This document shows, in pieces, positions 16,627-23,467 of a DNA stretch of 64,000 nt. Origin of the DNA: a virus; the IMG/VR virus record IMGVR_UViG_3300042892_004373, positions 1 through 64,000 of that record, one strand, 5' to 3'. A program made the position numbers and the translations under genes. The notes under the pieces were generated by a model, which made no database searches, was not told the DNA's origin, and was given only the letters and a program-made list of their open reading frames with translations. The first letter of the stretch is position 1. Every line of letters begins with the position of its first letter.

Positions 16627-17010
16627 TTAGTTTGTAAATTGTATCATGTCACCATTTTCAAATATTATTCTGGTTCCATATGAGTTATCGTAAAAAATTT
16701 GTAAGTAAACTGTTAAAGATGATCCTTGTTCTCTGAATGTTGCAGATTGGTATTTCATACCTCCTTGAGTTTCTCCTTCTACTAGATCTGTTTGTTGATC
16801 GAAAAATCTTATAGTTCCATCATTCATAACTATTTTAAAGGTTGATGAATTTTGATAGTTGAAAATAATTTTATTTTCTGCTGATTCCCATTGAGGTGCT
16901 TTATCTTTTCTAATAACACAAATTTTAGAATAGTTTCTAGTAAATTGTGATTGTGCAGATGTTAGTGTTACAGTGAATAGTAACAACATTGTAAGTAATA
17001 GTTTTTTCAT
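16627..17010 (-). CDS. Secreted protein of unknown function
   Basis: The 127-residue protein has a signal peptide (MKKLLLTMLLLFTVTLTSAQ) with a likely cleavage after SAQ, and a beta-rich mature part with no recognised domain. It ends one base before the DUF1653 gene. The signal is typical of flavobacterial periplasmic proteins. Confidence 0.65.
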   Translation of the reverse strand: MKKLLLTMLLLFTVTLTSAQSQFTRNYSKICVIRKDKAPQWESAENKIIFNYQNSSTFKIVMNDGTIRFFDQQTDLVEGETQGGMKYQSATFREQGSSLTVYLQIFYDNSYGTRIIFENGDMIQFTN

Positions 17011-17028
17011 TGAATATATATTTTTAAA

Positions 17029-17286
17029 TTATACTAATTGTTGTAACATATGTTGTCTTCTATATTGAATAAATATTTTTTTACATTGTTCTATTACTAA
17101 GTCACCTTCACTATCGGTATAATGTAAACTACTTAGTTCTAATTCATAAGATGAATGTCCCGAATCTATAATTAGAATAGGACCGGTTGTTAAATCTGAT
17201 TTGTAATGATAGTCTAAGTAAACTATATTACTTGGATAAAGTAGTTTAACTTCATCTAAGAATTTATTTATTAGTTTATGTTCCAT
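17029..17286 (-). CDS. Unknown small protein
   Basis: This 85-residue protein has an N-terminal helix, central strands (ILIIDSGHSSYELEL) and a C-terminal basic helix. No family is recognised. It has its own terminator-like hairpin upstream and lies at the head of the purA unit. Confidence 0.6.
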   Translation of the reverse strand: MEHKLINKFLDEVKLLYPSNIVYLDYHYKSDLTTGPILIIDSGHSSYELELSSLHYTDSEGDLVIEQCKKIFIQYRRQHMLQQLV

Positions 17287-17300
17287 ATGTATATAATATA

Positions 17301-17330
17301 AAAAAGTCGAAACTAAGTTTCGACTTTTTT
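17301..17330. terminator. Bidirectional terminator
   Basis: The stem AAAGTCGAAAC with GTTTCGACTTT has A-runs and T-runs on both sides. It separates the barrel gene from the purA unit. Confidence 0.85.
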
Positions 17331-17351
17331 AATTTATTCTAAAATTATTTA

Positions 17352-17882
17352 TTAGAATTTGTAAAGTACACCAAATTTAGATGCATTTAAAGGGTTATCA
17401 ACTCCATCAAATCCTACATTAAATGATCCTGTCTCAAAGTTATAACCAGCTAAGTTAGCTAAATTAGCAGAAATTGCCAAGTTTTTAGTAACAAAGTAGT
17501 TAACACCTAAACCTAAATTAGCATTGAAGTTTTGTCTTGCAATAAACTCATCTGTTGATGCATCTAAAACTAAAGCATTAGTATTCAAGTTTAATCCAGA
17601 GAAAACTTTGAAGTCTTTTCCAACATTTAGGAAATAACATCTAGCAAATACACCAGCTCCTAATTTATCAGTGGCACTAGTTTTTTCAACTTGTGCTCCA
17701 ACTGCAAACTTATCAGTTAAAAAATAACCAACTGTTGGTGCAACACCATAAGTTGCATCTTGTCCTTTTTCTTTCGCATAAGAGAATGTACCTTCTACAA
17801 AAACATCAGATTTTTTAAATCCTGTTTGAGCAGTTGCAGTTAGTCCTAACATTGCTACTAAAATTAATAAAATTTTTTTCAT
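17352..17882 (-). CDS. Outer-membrane beta-barrel protein (porin-like)
   Basis: I chose the ATG at 17882, which gives the signal MKKILLILVAMLGLTATAQ. The mature part is about 157 residues with alternating strands, for example VAPTVGYFLTDKFAVGAQ and LGLGVNYFVTKNLAISANL. It ends in FGVLYKF, with the terminal Phe typical of BAM-inserted barrels. The fold resembles the eight-stranded OmpA/OmpW-like barrels of flavobacteria. A phage could use it to change the host surface and exclude other phages, or it may be a recent host acquisition. Confidence 0.8.
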   Translation of the reverse strand: MKKILLILVAMLGLTATAQTGFKKSDVFVEGTFSYAKEKGQDATYGVAPTVGYFLTDKFAVGAQVEKTSATDKLGAGVFARCYFLNVGKDFKVFSGLNLNTNALVLDASTDEFIARQNFNANLGLGVNYFVTKNLAISANLANLAGYNFETGSFNVGFDGVDNPLNASKFGVLYKF

Positions 17883-17954
17883 TTTTAATTTATTTTTTTT
17901 TAATGTGTGGAAAATTCCAGACACTTCTATTTATATAGAAAAGTTTAAAAAAGT

Positions 17955-18956
17955 TTAGTTTATTGCCAATCTTTTTGTTGATGTTTTACCATCTTCTGTA
18001 ATTTTTACAATATACATACCTGTTACTAAACTACTTACGTCTAATTGACTTTGTGTATTTTCTACTAAAACTTTTTTACCAACCATGTCATAAATCTCTA
18101 TATTTTTTGTAGAATCTAGATCAGTTGTAATATTTAAAATGTTTTTTGTTGGGTTTGGATAAACTTGTAATCCAGAGATTTGATTTTGATTAGTAGATAA
18201 AGATCCTGTTGGAGTAACTGATAAAAATGTATTTGATACACGTATTTCATCAATTTCAACATTACCAGATCCCGCTGTTGCAGTACCACCTTGTCTAATT
18301 ACAAAACCTGTAATCGTTGTGGGTGCCGCAGTAGTTCCTGTAGAATTTGTTACTGTTGCAGTTGGTTCGGTATTACCAGGTACTGGATTTACAAATAAAC
18401 TAGCAGTATTGGTTGATAATTCATACTTTACAACTAATAGGTGTGTACTGCCTACTAATAGATCACTTGTAAATGTTGGTGTTGCTGTACCACCACTATT
18501 ATTTAGTATTCCAACTTGAAAACCTGATGTGGCACCCTGTCTTGTATAAATTCTTCCTTGAAATGCGGTTGTTGTTGCACTTGCAACAGACGTTAATGAT
18601 AAACCGTAGCTTCCAGTTGTTGAAGTATTTGGATCTAATTGTGTTGCATCTAATACTTTAATTAGTACTGAGTAGTAGACAACTCCTGATAATGGTGTTG
18701 TTAGTGGAAAGTTCACATCTTCTGTATTACCTGCAATCATAGAGGTTCTATTACCTGTTGATGTTGCCAAACCAGGATAAGATAAACTGCTACCATTATC
18801 GCTAGATGAGGTAATTATTGATAATTGTCCGGGGGTTCCACTGTGTGTAGTCCAACCATTTGAGGTTAGTGTACCTGTTCCATTAAAAGGAATGTAGGTT
18901 TGACCGAAAGAAATAGTTGTCATAAGTAAGACAACTAAAGTTAAAAGTTTTTTCAT
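17955..18956 (-). CDS. Secreted protein with type IX secretion (T9SS type A) C-terminal sorting domain
   Basis: I chose the ATG at 18956 (MKKLLTLVVLLMTTISFGQ), which begins a signal peptide. The middle is a lectin-like or LamG-like beta sandwich of about 230 residues. The last 75 residues are a classic type A sorting domain. It has VYPNPTKNILNI, then IEIYDMVGKKVL, SSLVTGMYIVKI and TKRLAIN. Such domains send proteins through the T9SS to the flavobacterial surface. The phage has no T9SS here, so it would use the host machine. This is strong evidence of a gliding-type Bacteroidota host. Confidence 0.85.
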   Translation of the reverse strand: MKKLLTLVVLLMTTISFGQTYIPFNGTGTLTSNGWTTHSGTPGQLSIITSSSDNGSSLSYPGLATSTGNRTSMIAGNTEDVNFPLTTPLSGVVYYSVLIKVLDATQLDPNTSTTGSYGLSLTSVASATTTAFQGRIYTRQGATSGFQVGILNNSGGTATPTFTSDLLVGSTHLLVVKYELSTNTASLFVNPVPGNTEPTATVTNSTGTTAAPTTITGFVIRQGGTATAGSGNVEIDEIRVSNTFLSVTPTGSLSTNQNQISGLQVYPNPTKNILNITTDLDSTKNIEIYDMVGKKVLVENTQSQLDVSSLVTGMYIVKITEDGKTSTKRLAIN

Positions 18957-19027
18957 GTTTTTATAAGTTTTTATTTTTCTTTCTTTATACAATTTAGATA
19001 TTAAAAGTTTAAAAAATTTATAAAATA

Positions 19028-19060
19028 AAAAAGCCCCTAACTACTCAAAGTTAAGGGTTT
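19028..19060 (-). terminator. Terminator of the giant RNA
   Basis: On the minus strand CCCTTAAC and GTTAGGGG enclose a short loop, followed by CTTTTTTATTTTAT. Confidence 0.75.
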
Positions 19061-19960
19061 TATTTCACGTGTATTGTTTGTTTAAATAAGGGGCTGAGAT
19101 TATGCCATCTTGTAAGAATCTTTTGAAGAATTATTGTTTCTCTTCGTATCCACAATCTTTTGGATTGTAATTCTCATTGAGGATTAGTTAGACTAATCAC
19201 TTCTTGAGGCTTCAACTACTCTCTTATTACTCAACTCTCTTCAAACTTGCGGTCTGATTAAGGGTTCGACCCCTTAGAGGTTTTTGGCAAGAATACGTCT
19301 CAACTTGCGATCTTGACGTGCACTGGACAACCCAGTACTATGTACTCAACTTTCGTTGAAGCCTGACAGACACTTTTGCTTTTTATGTTTAAATTTTACT
19401 TCAAATGTAAATTGCTTTTGTGTTCGTGGATGTGTCGAAGAAGTGGTCTGCCGTAAGCTTCGTTATCTTTTGAACAACGAAATACTAAACTCCTTCGTGA
19501 AGCCTCCCAGCCTCCATATTTTAAGACAACTTCAAACTAACGCCTTGGTAGACATTTAGTAGGGATAGTAGCAGCACCACCTGTTCTCTACCATTACCTT
19601 TCGGTTTTAAGTTACCTTTTATATTGGAAGTCGCAATCATATAGTTGGAGCCATATTTCTTGCAAAAATCCTATGAGTTATTCTTATTGGTGTTCCCACC
19701 TCAACCGGACAATCCACATTGCCACGATTACTCAACCACTTTTTCTACAGTGTTACCCTCGATACTGAAGGTTGAGTAATATCTCACTTGTGTACTCGAG
19801 CTCTTACGAGCCGCAGAACCATTTAACGTTGATTCCACTTTAGCCTACTTTCGTAGTTTATTTAACGACGATACACCGCCGATTATCATTTTACTAGCCA
19901 CCGAAGTGATTAGTTGGATAATACAATATTTTCAAAGAACGTATTCATTTTGTTTTTATT
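19030..19960 (-). ncRNA. Giant structured non-coding RNA (about 930 nt), candidate GOLLD/ROOL-like
   Basis: No credible ORF lies in this stretch on either strand, and its GC content is clearly higher than its surroundings. On the minus strand it has its own promoter (19967-19998) and ends in a hairpin with a T-run. Perfect helices include ATTACTCAACC with GGTTGAGTAAT (11 bp, long range), CAAC-GAAA-GTTG, TAAGGG/CCCTTA and ACGTC/GACGT. The 3' end closes with AGCCCC...GGGGCT. Its size, complexity and position beside a phage tRNA cluster match the known giant RNA classes GOLLD and ROOL, but I cannot confirm membership without covariance models. Confidence 0.7.
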
Positions 19961-19966
19961 ATAGAG

Positions 19967-19998
19967 CAAAGATAATAAAAGTTGTTTAAACTACCAAA
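19967..19998 (-). promoter_or_regulatory. Promoter of the giant RNA
   Basis: TATCTTTG (-7) at 19967-19974 and TTTGG (-33) at 19994-19998 on the minus strand are spaced about 20 bp apart. It shares TTTGGTAG-TTAAA with the tRNA promoters of the island. Confidence 0.7.
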
Positions 19999-20021
19999 AT
20001 TATTTTACTTTATTTTTAAAA

Positions 20022-20131
20022 AAATTAAGACCCTATTACAGGCAGTTGATTACCCCATTCTATTTTGACTTGGATGTTATAGCTTTCACTAATAAATTAG
20101 CTAGAATGCGTCAGCTCATTGAGTCTTAATT
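20022..20131 (-). ncRNA. Unidentified structured RNA element between tRNA-like genes and giant RNA promoter
   Basis: About 105 nt are closed by AATTAAGACTC pairing with GGGTCTTAATT. The T-G and C-G pairs fit the minus strand and not the plus strand. Inside are ATTCTA/TAGAAT and CTAA-TTTA-TTAG. There is no T-loop, so it is not a tRNA. The hammerhead core was considered but its CTGANGA is not intact. Confidence 0.4.
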
Positions 20132-20135
20132 TTAG

Positions 20136-20232
20136 TAGTCTGTACGGGATTCGAACCCGTGTGACCAGCCGCCCCGAAGGACCGCTACCCGTCCTGACTC
20201 ACCGAAGTGAGTATCCGCTAGACGAACAGACC
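20136..20232 (-). tRNA. tRNA-like element A: Glu-type body, D-loop hairpin, no standard anticodon loop
   Basis: The acceptor GGTCTGT/ACAGACT, discriminator A, D-stem GTCT/GGAC and T-arm ACGGG-TTCGAAT-CCCGT are normal and resemble Bacteroidota tRNA-Glu. The D-loop holds an inserted hairpin ACTCAC-TTCG-GTGAGT. The anticodon arm is an extended stem (TAGC then GTCC) capped by a TTCG tetraloop, leaving no seven-base anticodon loop. It is therefore unlikely to decode. Elements B, D and F share the same acceptor. Confidence 0.7.
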
Positions 20233-20263
20233 GATAAGTAGTTGCCTACCTAGGTTTTATTTG

Positions 20264-20352
20264 TAGTCTGTACGGGATTCGAACCCGCGTTACCTCCTTC
20301 GAAGGGAGAAGTCCTGACTCACCGAGGTGAGTATCCACTAGACGAACAGACC
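20264..20352 (-). tRNA. tRNA-like element B: Glu-type body, D-loop hairpin, loop with TCG
   Basis: The acceptor, D-stem and T-arm are as in element A. The D-loop insert is ACTCAC-CTCG-GTGAGT. The anticodon arm TCTCC-CTTCGAA-GGAGG has a standard 7-nt loop with U33, and positions 34-36 read TCG (Arg codon CGA). It is the only member of the repeated set with a normal anticodon loop. A tRNA-Arg with a Glu-type body is possible. Confidence 0.7.
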
Positions 20353-20442
20353 GAAGTGTCGTGTTTTGATTACACTAAAGATGAATACTTGTATAAGAAG
20401 TACCAACTTGTCAACATTACAGAAATGACATTTACACTTTAG

Positions 20443-20515
20443 TAGCGGGAGAAGGACTCGAACCTCCGACCTTATGGTTATGAGCCACACGAGCTACCAA
20501 CTGCTCTATCCCGCG
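20443..20515 (-). tRNA. tRNA-Met (CAT), initiator-like
   Basis: A complete cloverleaf: acceptor CGCGGGA/TCCCGCT with a C-T mismatch at 1-72, D-arm GAGC/GCTC with GG, anticodon arm TGTGG-CTCATAA-CCATA, and T-arm GGAGG-TTCGAGT-CCTTC. The unpaired 1-72 position is an initiator hallmark, but only two G-C pairs border the anticodon loop instead of three. CCA is not encoded. Confidence 0.85.
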
Positions 20516-20526
20516 ATATTTTATTG

Positions 20527-20642
20527 TAGTCTGTACGGGATTCGAACCCGCGTTCCTCTCTCGTGACTAAGAGAATGTCCTGTTTACTTTACTTTAATGC
20601 CGAGGCTTTTTGTTCAGTAAACGTCCACTAGACGAACAGACC
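20527..20642 (-). tRNA. tRNA-like element D: Glu-type body with a large D-loop insert and 8-nt anticodon loop
   Basis: Acceptor, D-stem and T-arm match elements A, B and F. The D-loop carries about 40 extra bases closed by GTTTAC/GTAAAC. The anticodon stem TTCTC/GAGAG encloses an 8-nt loop (TTAGTCAC) instead of seven. The loop contains GTC, but the base before it is A, not U33. Decoding is doubtful. Confidence 0.6.
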
Positions 20643-20712
20643 GAAGAGTTGTGCTACGTTTCTTACACCACGAGACGACATTTCAGCCACCACCTACTCT
20701 TATTTTGTTTGA

Positions 20713-20744
20713 CAAAGATACGGTGACTTTTTTAATCTACCAAA
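20713..20744 (-). promoter_or_regulatory. tRNA promoter copy 1
   Basis: TATCTTTG at 20713-20720 and TTTGG at 20740-20744 are separated by about 20 bp. The sequence is nearly identical to the promoters at 21031 and 21181. It drives elements D, C, B and A. Confidence 0.75.
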
Positions 20745-20765
20745 TCTTTTTTCAATTTTTTTGAC

Positions 20766-20900
20766 CGCATTGAGGGAGTCGAACCCAAATATAAATACAT
20801 TTACTAGTATTTATATTTATAATAACAAGATTAGAACCCATCCCGACTTCATACTAGAATATTAAATTATTATCTAGTTTACTAACTACTTGTTCAACGC
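20766..20900 (-). tRNA. tRNA-like element E: expanded, degenerate
   Basis: GCGTTGA at the 5' side pairs with TCAATGC at the 3' side (7 bp with one G-T). The 3' arm is GGG-TTCGACT-CCC, a shortened T-arm. Between them lie AGT/ACT (D-like), CTAGA/TCTAG (anticodon-like, 14-nt loop) and a perfect 12-bp hairpin AAATATAAATAC/GTATTTATATTT where a variable arm would be. At 135 nt it is far longer than a tRNA. It follows element F by 8 nt in one transcript. Confidence 0.45.
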
Positions 20901-20908
20901 GAATGTTG

Positions 20909-21013
20909 TAGTCTGTAAGGGATTCGAACCCATGTTTACAATCTCTCCATATACCAGGATATTTGAGATTGTCGTCCTATTACCGAAGTAATATACCGCT
21001 AGACGAACAGACC
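20909..21013 (-). tRNA. tRNA-like element F: Glu-type body, D-loop hairpin and long anticodon arm
   Basis: Acceptor GGTCTGT/ACAGACT, the D-stem GTCT/GGAC and T-arm ATGGG-TTCGAAT-CCCTT are present. The D-loop insert is TATTAC-TTCG-GTAATA: the same shape as in A and B with different paired bases, which is compensatory change. The anticodon arm is an 8-bp stem ACAATCTC/GAGATTGT with a 19-nt loop that can fold further (ATA/TAT). There is no standard anticodon loop. Confidence 0.65.
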
Positions 21014-21030
21014 ATTTTATTTTTGTTTGA

Positions 21031-21062
21031 CAAAGATACGGTGACTTTTTTAATCTACGAAA
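21031..21062 (-). promoter_or_regulatory. tRNA promoter copy 2
   Basis: TATCTTTG at 21031-21038; the upstream box is TTTCG here instead of TTTGG, otherwise identical to copy 1. It drives elements F and E. Confidence 0.7.
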
Positions 21063-21081
21063 TCTTTTTTAATTTTTTTTG

Positions 21082-21168
21082 TGGGAAGAGAGGGATTCGA
21101 ACCACTCGAAGATATATAATCGACTACCTCACCGGTAGCCTACTTTAACCAGGCTTGTATATCTCCCC
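21082..21168 (-). tRNA. tRNA-like element G: long variable arm, short anticodon arm
   Basis: The acceptor GGGGAGA pairs with TCTTCCC (one G-T), discriminator A. A D-arm AGCC/GGCT with GG in the loop is followed by CTACC-GGTGA-GGTAG, a stem with a 5-nt loop where the anticodon should be. The variable arm TCGA/TCGA is long, as in Tyr, Leu or Ser tRNAs. The T-arm GAG(T)GG-TTCGAAT-CCCTC has one bulge. It resembles a Tyr-type body with a broken anticodon arm. Confidence 0.6.
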
Positions 21169-21180
21169 TTATTTGTTTGA

Positions 21181-21212
21181 CAAAGATACGGTGACTTTTT
21201 TAATCTACCAAA
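21181..21212 (-). promoter_or_regulatory. tRNA promoter copy 3
   Basis: TATCTTTG at 21181-21188 and TTTGG at 21208-21212. The upstream box overlaps the last codons (D-L-V-D-stop) of the 53-residue gene. Confidence 0.75.
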
Positions 21213-21361
21213 TCTTTTTTAGATTTTTTTAATTCTTTTTCTTGTAATCTTAAAAGTTTACAAACTTCTGAATAGTGGTAATAAACTCCATCTTGTCCTT
21301 GAACACCTGTCGCATTTTCCATAATGAAATCCCCGATAGGCTTTTTTATATCTTCTAACAT
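21200..21361 (-). CDS. 53-residue protein upstream of the tRNA island (short gene)
   Basis: The frame from ATG at 21361 reads MLEDIKKPIGDFIMEN and ends KSKKDLVD. It is acidic at the start, basic and helical at the end, and not recognised. It has its own promoter (21380-21410) with the same TTTGGTAGATTAAA block. Its own last codons encode that same block, so the block was probably duplicated from or into this gene end. Confidence 0.55.
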   Translation of the reverse strand: MLEDIKKPIGDFIMENATGVQGQDGVYYHYSEVCKLLRLQEKELKKSKKDLVD

Positions 21362-21379
21362 TGTTTCTTATTTAGAGTA

Positions 21380-21410
21380 CAAAGATACAAAATTTTTTTA
21401 ATCTACCAAA
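21380..21410 (-). promoter_or_regulatory. Promoter of the 53-residue gene (copy 4 of the TTTGGTAGATTAAA block)
   Basis: TATCTTTG at 21380-21387 and TTTGG at 21406-21410, same spacing as the tRNA promoters. Confidence 0.7.
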
Positions 21411-21429
21411 TCTTTTTTATTTTTTTTTT

Positions 21430-21627
21430 CTATTTATATGATTCTTCGGGTAAGAACAACCATAATATAATATATGTCCAAAAAATAGGAAATGTTGTGA
21501 ATAATAGAATAAAAAAAATTACTTTTACTAAAGTTTCATCTATATTAAAGTAATCTGCGAGTCCGCTACAAACTCCTGCAATATTACCATTGCGTTTTCT
21601 CTCTAATCTCTTATTTGTGTTATTCAT
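21430..21627 (-). CDS. PspC-domain membrane protein
   Basis: The 65-residue protein is essentially one PspC domain: RKRNGNIAGVCSGLADYFNID, then a hydrophobic segment with the usual PxxWTYIILWLFLP ending. PspC proteins sense or buffer membrane stress. Single-domain copies are common in Bacteroidota chromosomes; here it is likely host-derived and could steady the membrane during infection. Confidence 0.88.
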   Translation of the reverse strand: MNNTNKRLERKRNGNIAGVCSGLADYFNIDETLVKVIFFILLFTTFPIFWTYIILWLFLPEESYK

Positions 21628-21667
21628 TTATTTAATAATGATTTGTTATAGAACAAAGGTAATAATA

Positions 21668-22135
21668 TTATTTATAAAGACCAAATGTATTTACAAAATA
21701 ATTACAATCTTCTTTTTTTGAAAAATATATGAATGATGTGAAGTCGTTGCCATTTATATATCTTATTGATAAGAGTGTTTTTGACTCCAAAAATGCAGCA
21801 TCGATAGAGTTTAGTGTAAATTTTACCTCTACAATACCATCACATCTTTTTTCATTATTGGCATTGATTTTTATTTTTCTACCATCTGTAAATATAAATA
21901 CAAGTGCATCATCTTTACTACATTCACCTATGTTCAACTTTAAGGTAGTTAGATAGGTTTTAACTGTAAGTCCATCAAATTTTTCAAAAGTTGGCATAAT
22001 AACAAACCACTTATCTCTTTCTTCATTAGAACATATAAGTATTGGTGCACTTATATTTTCAGTTCTAGTGTTTGTTTCTTGTGCATTACTTACAAATGCA
22101 AATAGAATTAGTATTATTGTGATTAGCTTTTTCAT
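21668..22135 (-). CDS. Secreted protein of unknown function
   Basis: The 155-residue protein has a signal peptide (MKKLITIILILFAFVSNAQ) and a beta-rich mature part with three Cys (CSNEE, ECSKDD, KRCDG) plus one near the end (EDCNY). No domain is recognised. The cysteines could form disulphides in the periplasm. It lies between PspC and PiT on the same strand. Confidence 0.65.
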   Translation of the reverse strand: MKKLITIILILFAFVSNAQETNTRTENISAPILICSNEERDKWFVIMPTFEKFDGLTVKTYLTTLKLNIGECSKDDALVFIFTDGRKIKINANNEKRCDGIVEVKFTLNSIDAAFLESKTLLSIRYINGNDFTSFIYFSKKEDCNYFVNTFGLYK

Positions 22136-22162
22136 ATTTTATTTTATATTTTAATGTATATA

Positions 22163-23227
22163 TTATCCTGAAATATATCTAAATAATAGAAATAATCCAC
22201 AAGAAACTAGAATTGTTACTGGTAACGTAAGAATCCAAGCAGATAATATAGTTTTAATTGTTTTTGTTTTTAAGTTATTTACTCCTTTTGATGCCACCAT
22301 TGACCCTGCAATACCAGAGCTTAATATGTGTGTTGTTGATACTGGTAGCTTAAACGCAGTTGATAATCCGATTGTAATTGCGGCGACTAACTCAGAAGAC
22401 GCTCCTTGTGCATAAGTTAAATGTTGTTTACCAATTTTTTCTCCGATCGTAACAACAATTCTTTTCCATCCAATCATTGTTCCTAATCCTAATGAAGTGG
22501 CAATCATCCACATAACCCACATTGGTGGATTCTCAACATTTTCTAATGTAAATATAGTAGGTAAGAAAGCCATAAGAATAATCATTGCTAAACCAATTCC
22601 TTTTTGACCATCATTTCTTCCGTGAAAGAATGAAACTAATGTACAAGTAGAAATTAAGGTCGCTCTAATCCATAATGGTGGTGGATTATCTCCTTTAGGC
22701 TCTTCAAATACGTCTTTTCTTTTAATAACTTTGTTTAAGAACCACATTAGAAGGATAACCATAGTAAATCCTAATAAAGGTGAGAATGCTAAAGCTTTTC
22801 CTATATCAATAATTTTACCCCAATTAGTATAATCTACTCCTGTTATAATAGAATAACCAACAGAAACTCCGATAATTGATCCAATTAGTGTATGAGAGGA
22901 AGAAGCTGGAATTCCTTTATACCAAGTTGCTAAATTCCAAAGGATTGCAGTTATAAGAATTGACATAACCATTCCCATTGAGTGATAGATGTTAGTATCG
23001 GTAAGTAATTCTTTAGGAATAAGTGTTACAATACTTAATGCAACACCTACACCACCAGTGATAAGACCTAGGAAATTCATAATTCCTGACCAAACAACTG
23101 CTTGTTTAGGTTTTAAAGATTTTGTGTAGATTACTGTGGCAACCGCATTTGCGGTATCGTGAAATCCATTAACGAATTCAAATATACAAACTGCAAGTAA
23201 GGCTAGAATTAGAAAAGTTGTTAACAT
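22163..23227 (-). CDS. pit: Inorganic phosphate transporter, PiT family
   Basis: The 354-residue membrane protein has the PiT signature twice: FVNGFHDTANAVATVIYT near the start, and FFHGRNDGQKGIGLAMI in the second half. These surround the phosphate and cation site. About ten hydrophobic segments are visible. PiT takes up phosphate with a proton or metal ion. Phosphate genes are known auxiliary genes in marine phages, and a large AT-rich genome needs much phosphate. It directly follows the RNase P RNA. Confidence 0.93.
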   Translation of the reverse strand: MLTTFLILALLAVCIFEFVNGFHDTANAVATVIYTKSLKPKQAVVWSGIMNFLGLITGGVGVALSIVTLIPKELLTDTNIYHSMGMVMSILITAILWNLATWYKGIPASSSHTLIGSIIGVSVGYSIITGVDYTNWGKIIDIGKALAFSPLLGFTMVILLMWFLNKVIKRKDVFEEPKGDNPPPLWIRATLISTCTLVSFFHGRNDGQKGIGLAMIILMAFLPTIFTLENVENPPMWVMWMIATSLGLGTMIGWKRIVVTIGEKIGKQHLTYAQGASSELVAAITIGLSTAFKLPVSTTHILSSGIAGSMVASKGVNNLKTKTIKTILSAWILTLPVTILVSCGLFLLFRYISG

Positions 23228-23272
23228 AAATAGTTTTTTTAAGTATAGTTATTAGAATTAAAAAGTTTAAAA

Positions 23273-23467
23273 AATAAGTGAGCTTAGCCGCGATTTTGTT
23301 TTATCCCATCATTTATCTTTGCATCAACCCGTTCTCATAGGGAAACCGACACCCTCGAATTGTTTGACTTGCTACTTCCTTAGTACAATCGACATTAGTC
23401 TCCTAAGTTAGGTTTTGTAGTCGCGAACTTCCTCTGTTTCCAGCGATAGGTTCTCTGCTTACTTATT
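23273..23467 (-). ncRNA. rnpB: Minimal RNase P RNA
   Basis: The 195-nt RNA on the minus strand starts and ends in AATAAGTAAGC/GCTCACTTATT (P1). TCGC/GCGG fits P2, and CTG-GAAA-CAG fits a tiny P3. Conserved blocks follow in RNase P order. GAGGAAGTTCGCG (23422-23434) is like GAGGAAAGUCC. AGCAAGTCAAA (near 23362-23373) is like AGCAAGGCCAAA. AGATAAATGA (23309-23318) is like AGAUGAAUGA. ACAAAATC then GGCTAA (23282-23289) resembles the 3' core. The specificity domain is only about 45 nt, so it is far shorter than the usual 350-400 nt. Its 5' end overlaps the pnk stop codon. Confidence 0.75.

Noticed and set aside
19090-19110. tmRNA 5' end (GGGGCTGA on the plus strand)
   Set aside because: The match is only 8 bases, is part of the closing stem of the giant RNA on the minus strand, and no tag ORF or tRNA-like 3' end follows.
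19356-19559. 67-residue ORF on the plus strand
   Set aside because: It lies inside the structured RNA, has no promoter, and its codon use is unlike the neighbouring genes.
20022-20131. Hammerhead ribozyme
   Set aside because: CTGACGC and GAAA occur, but the core needs CTGANGA and a proper third stem; these are not present.
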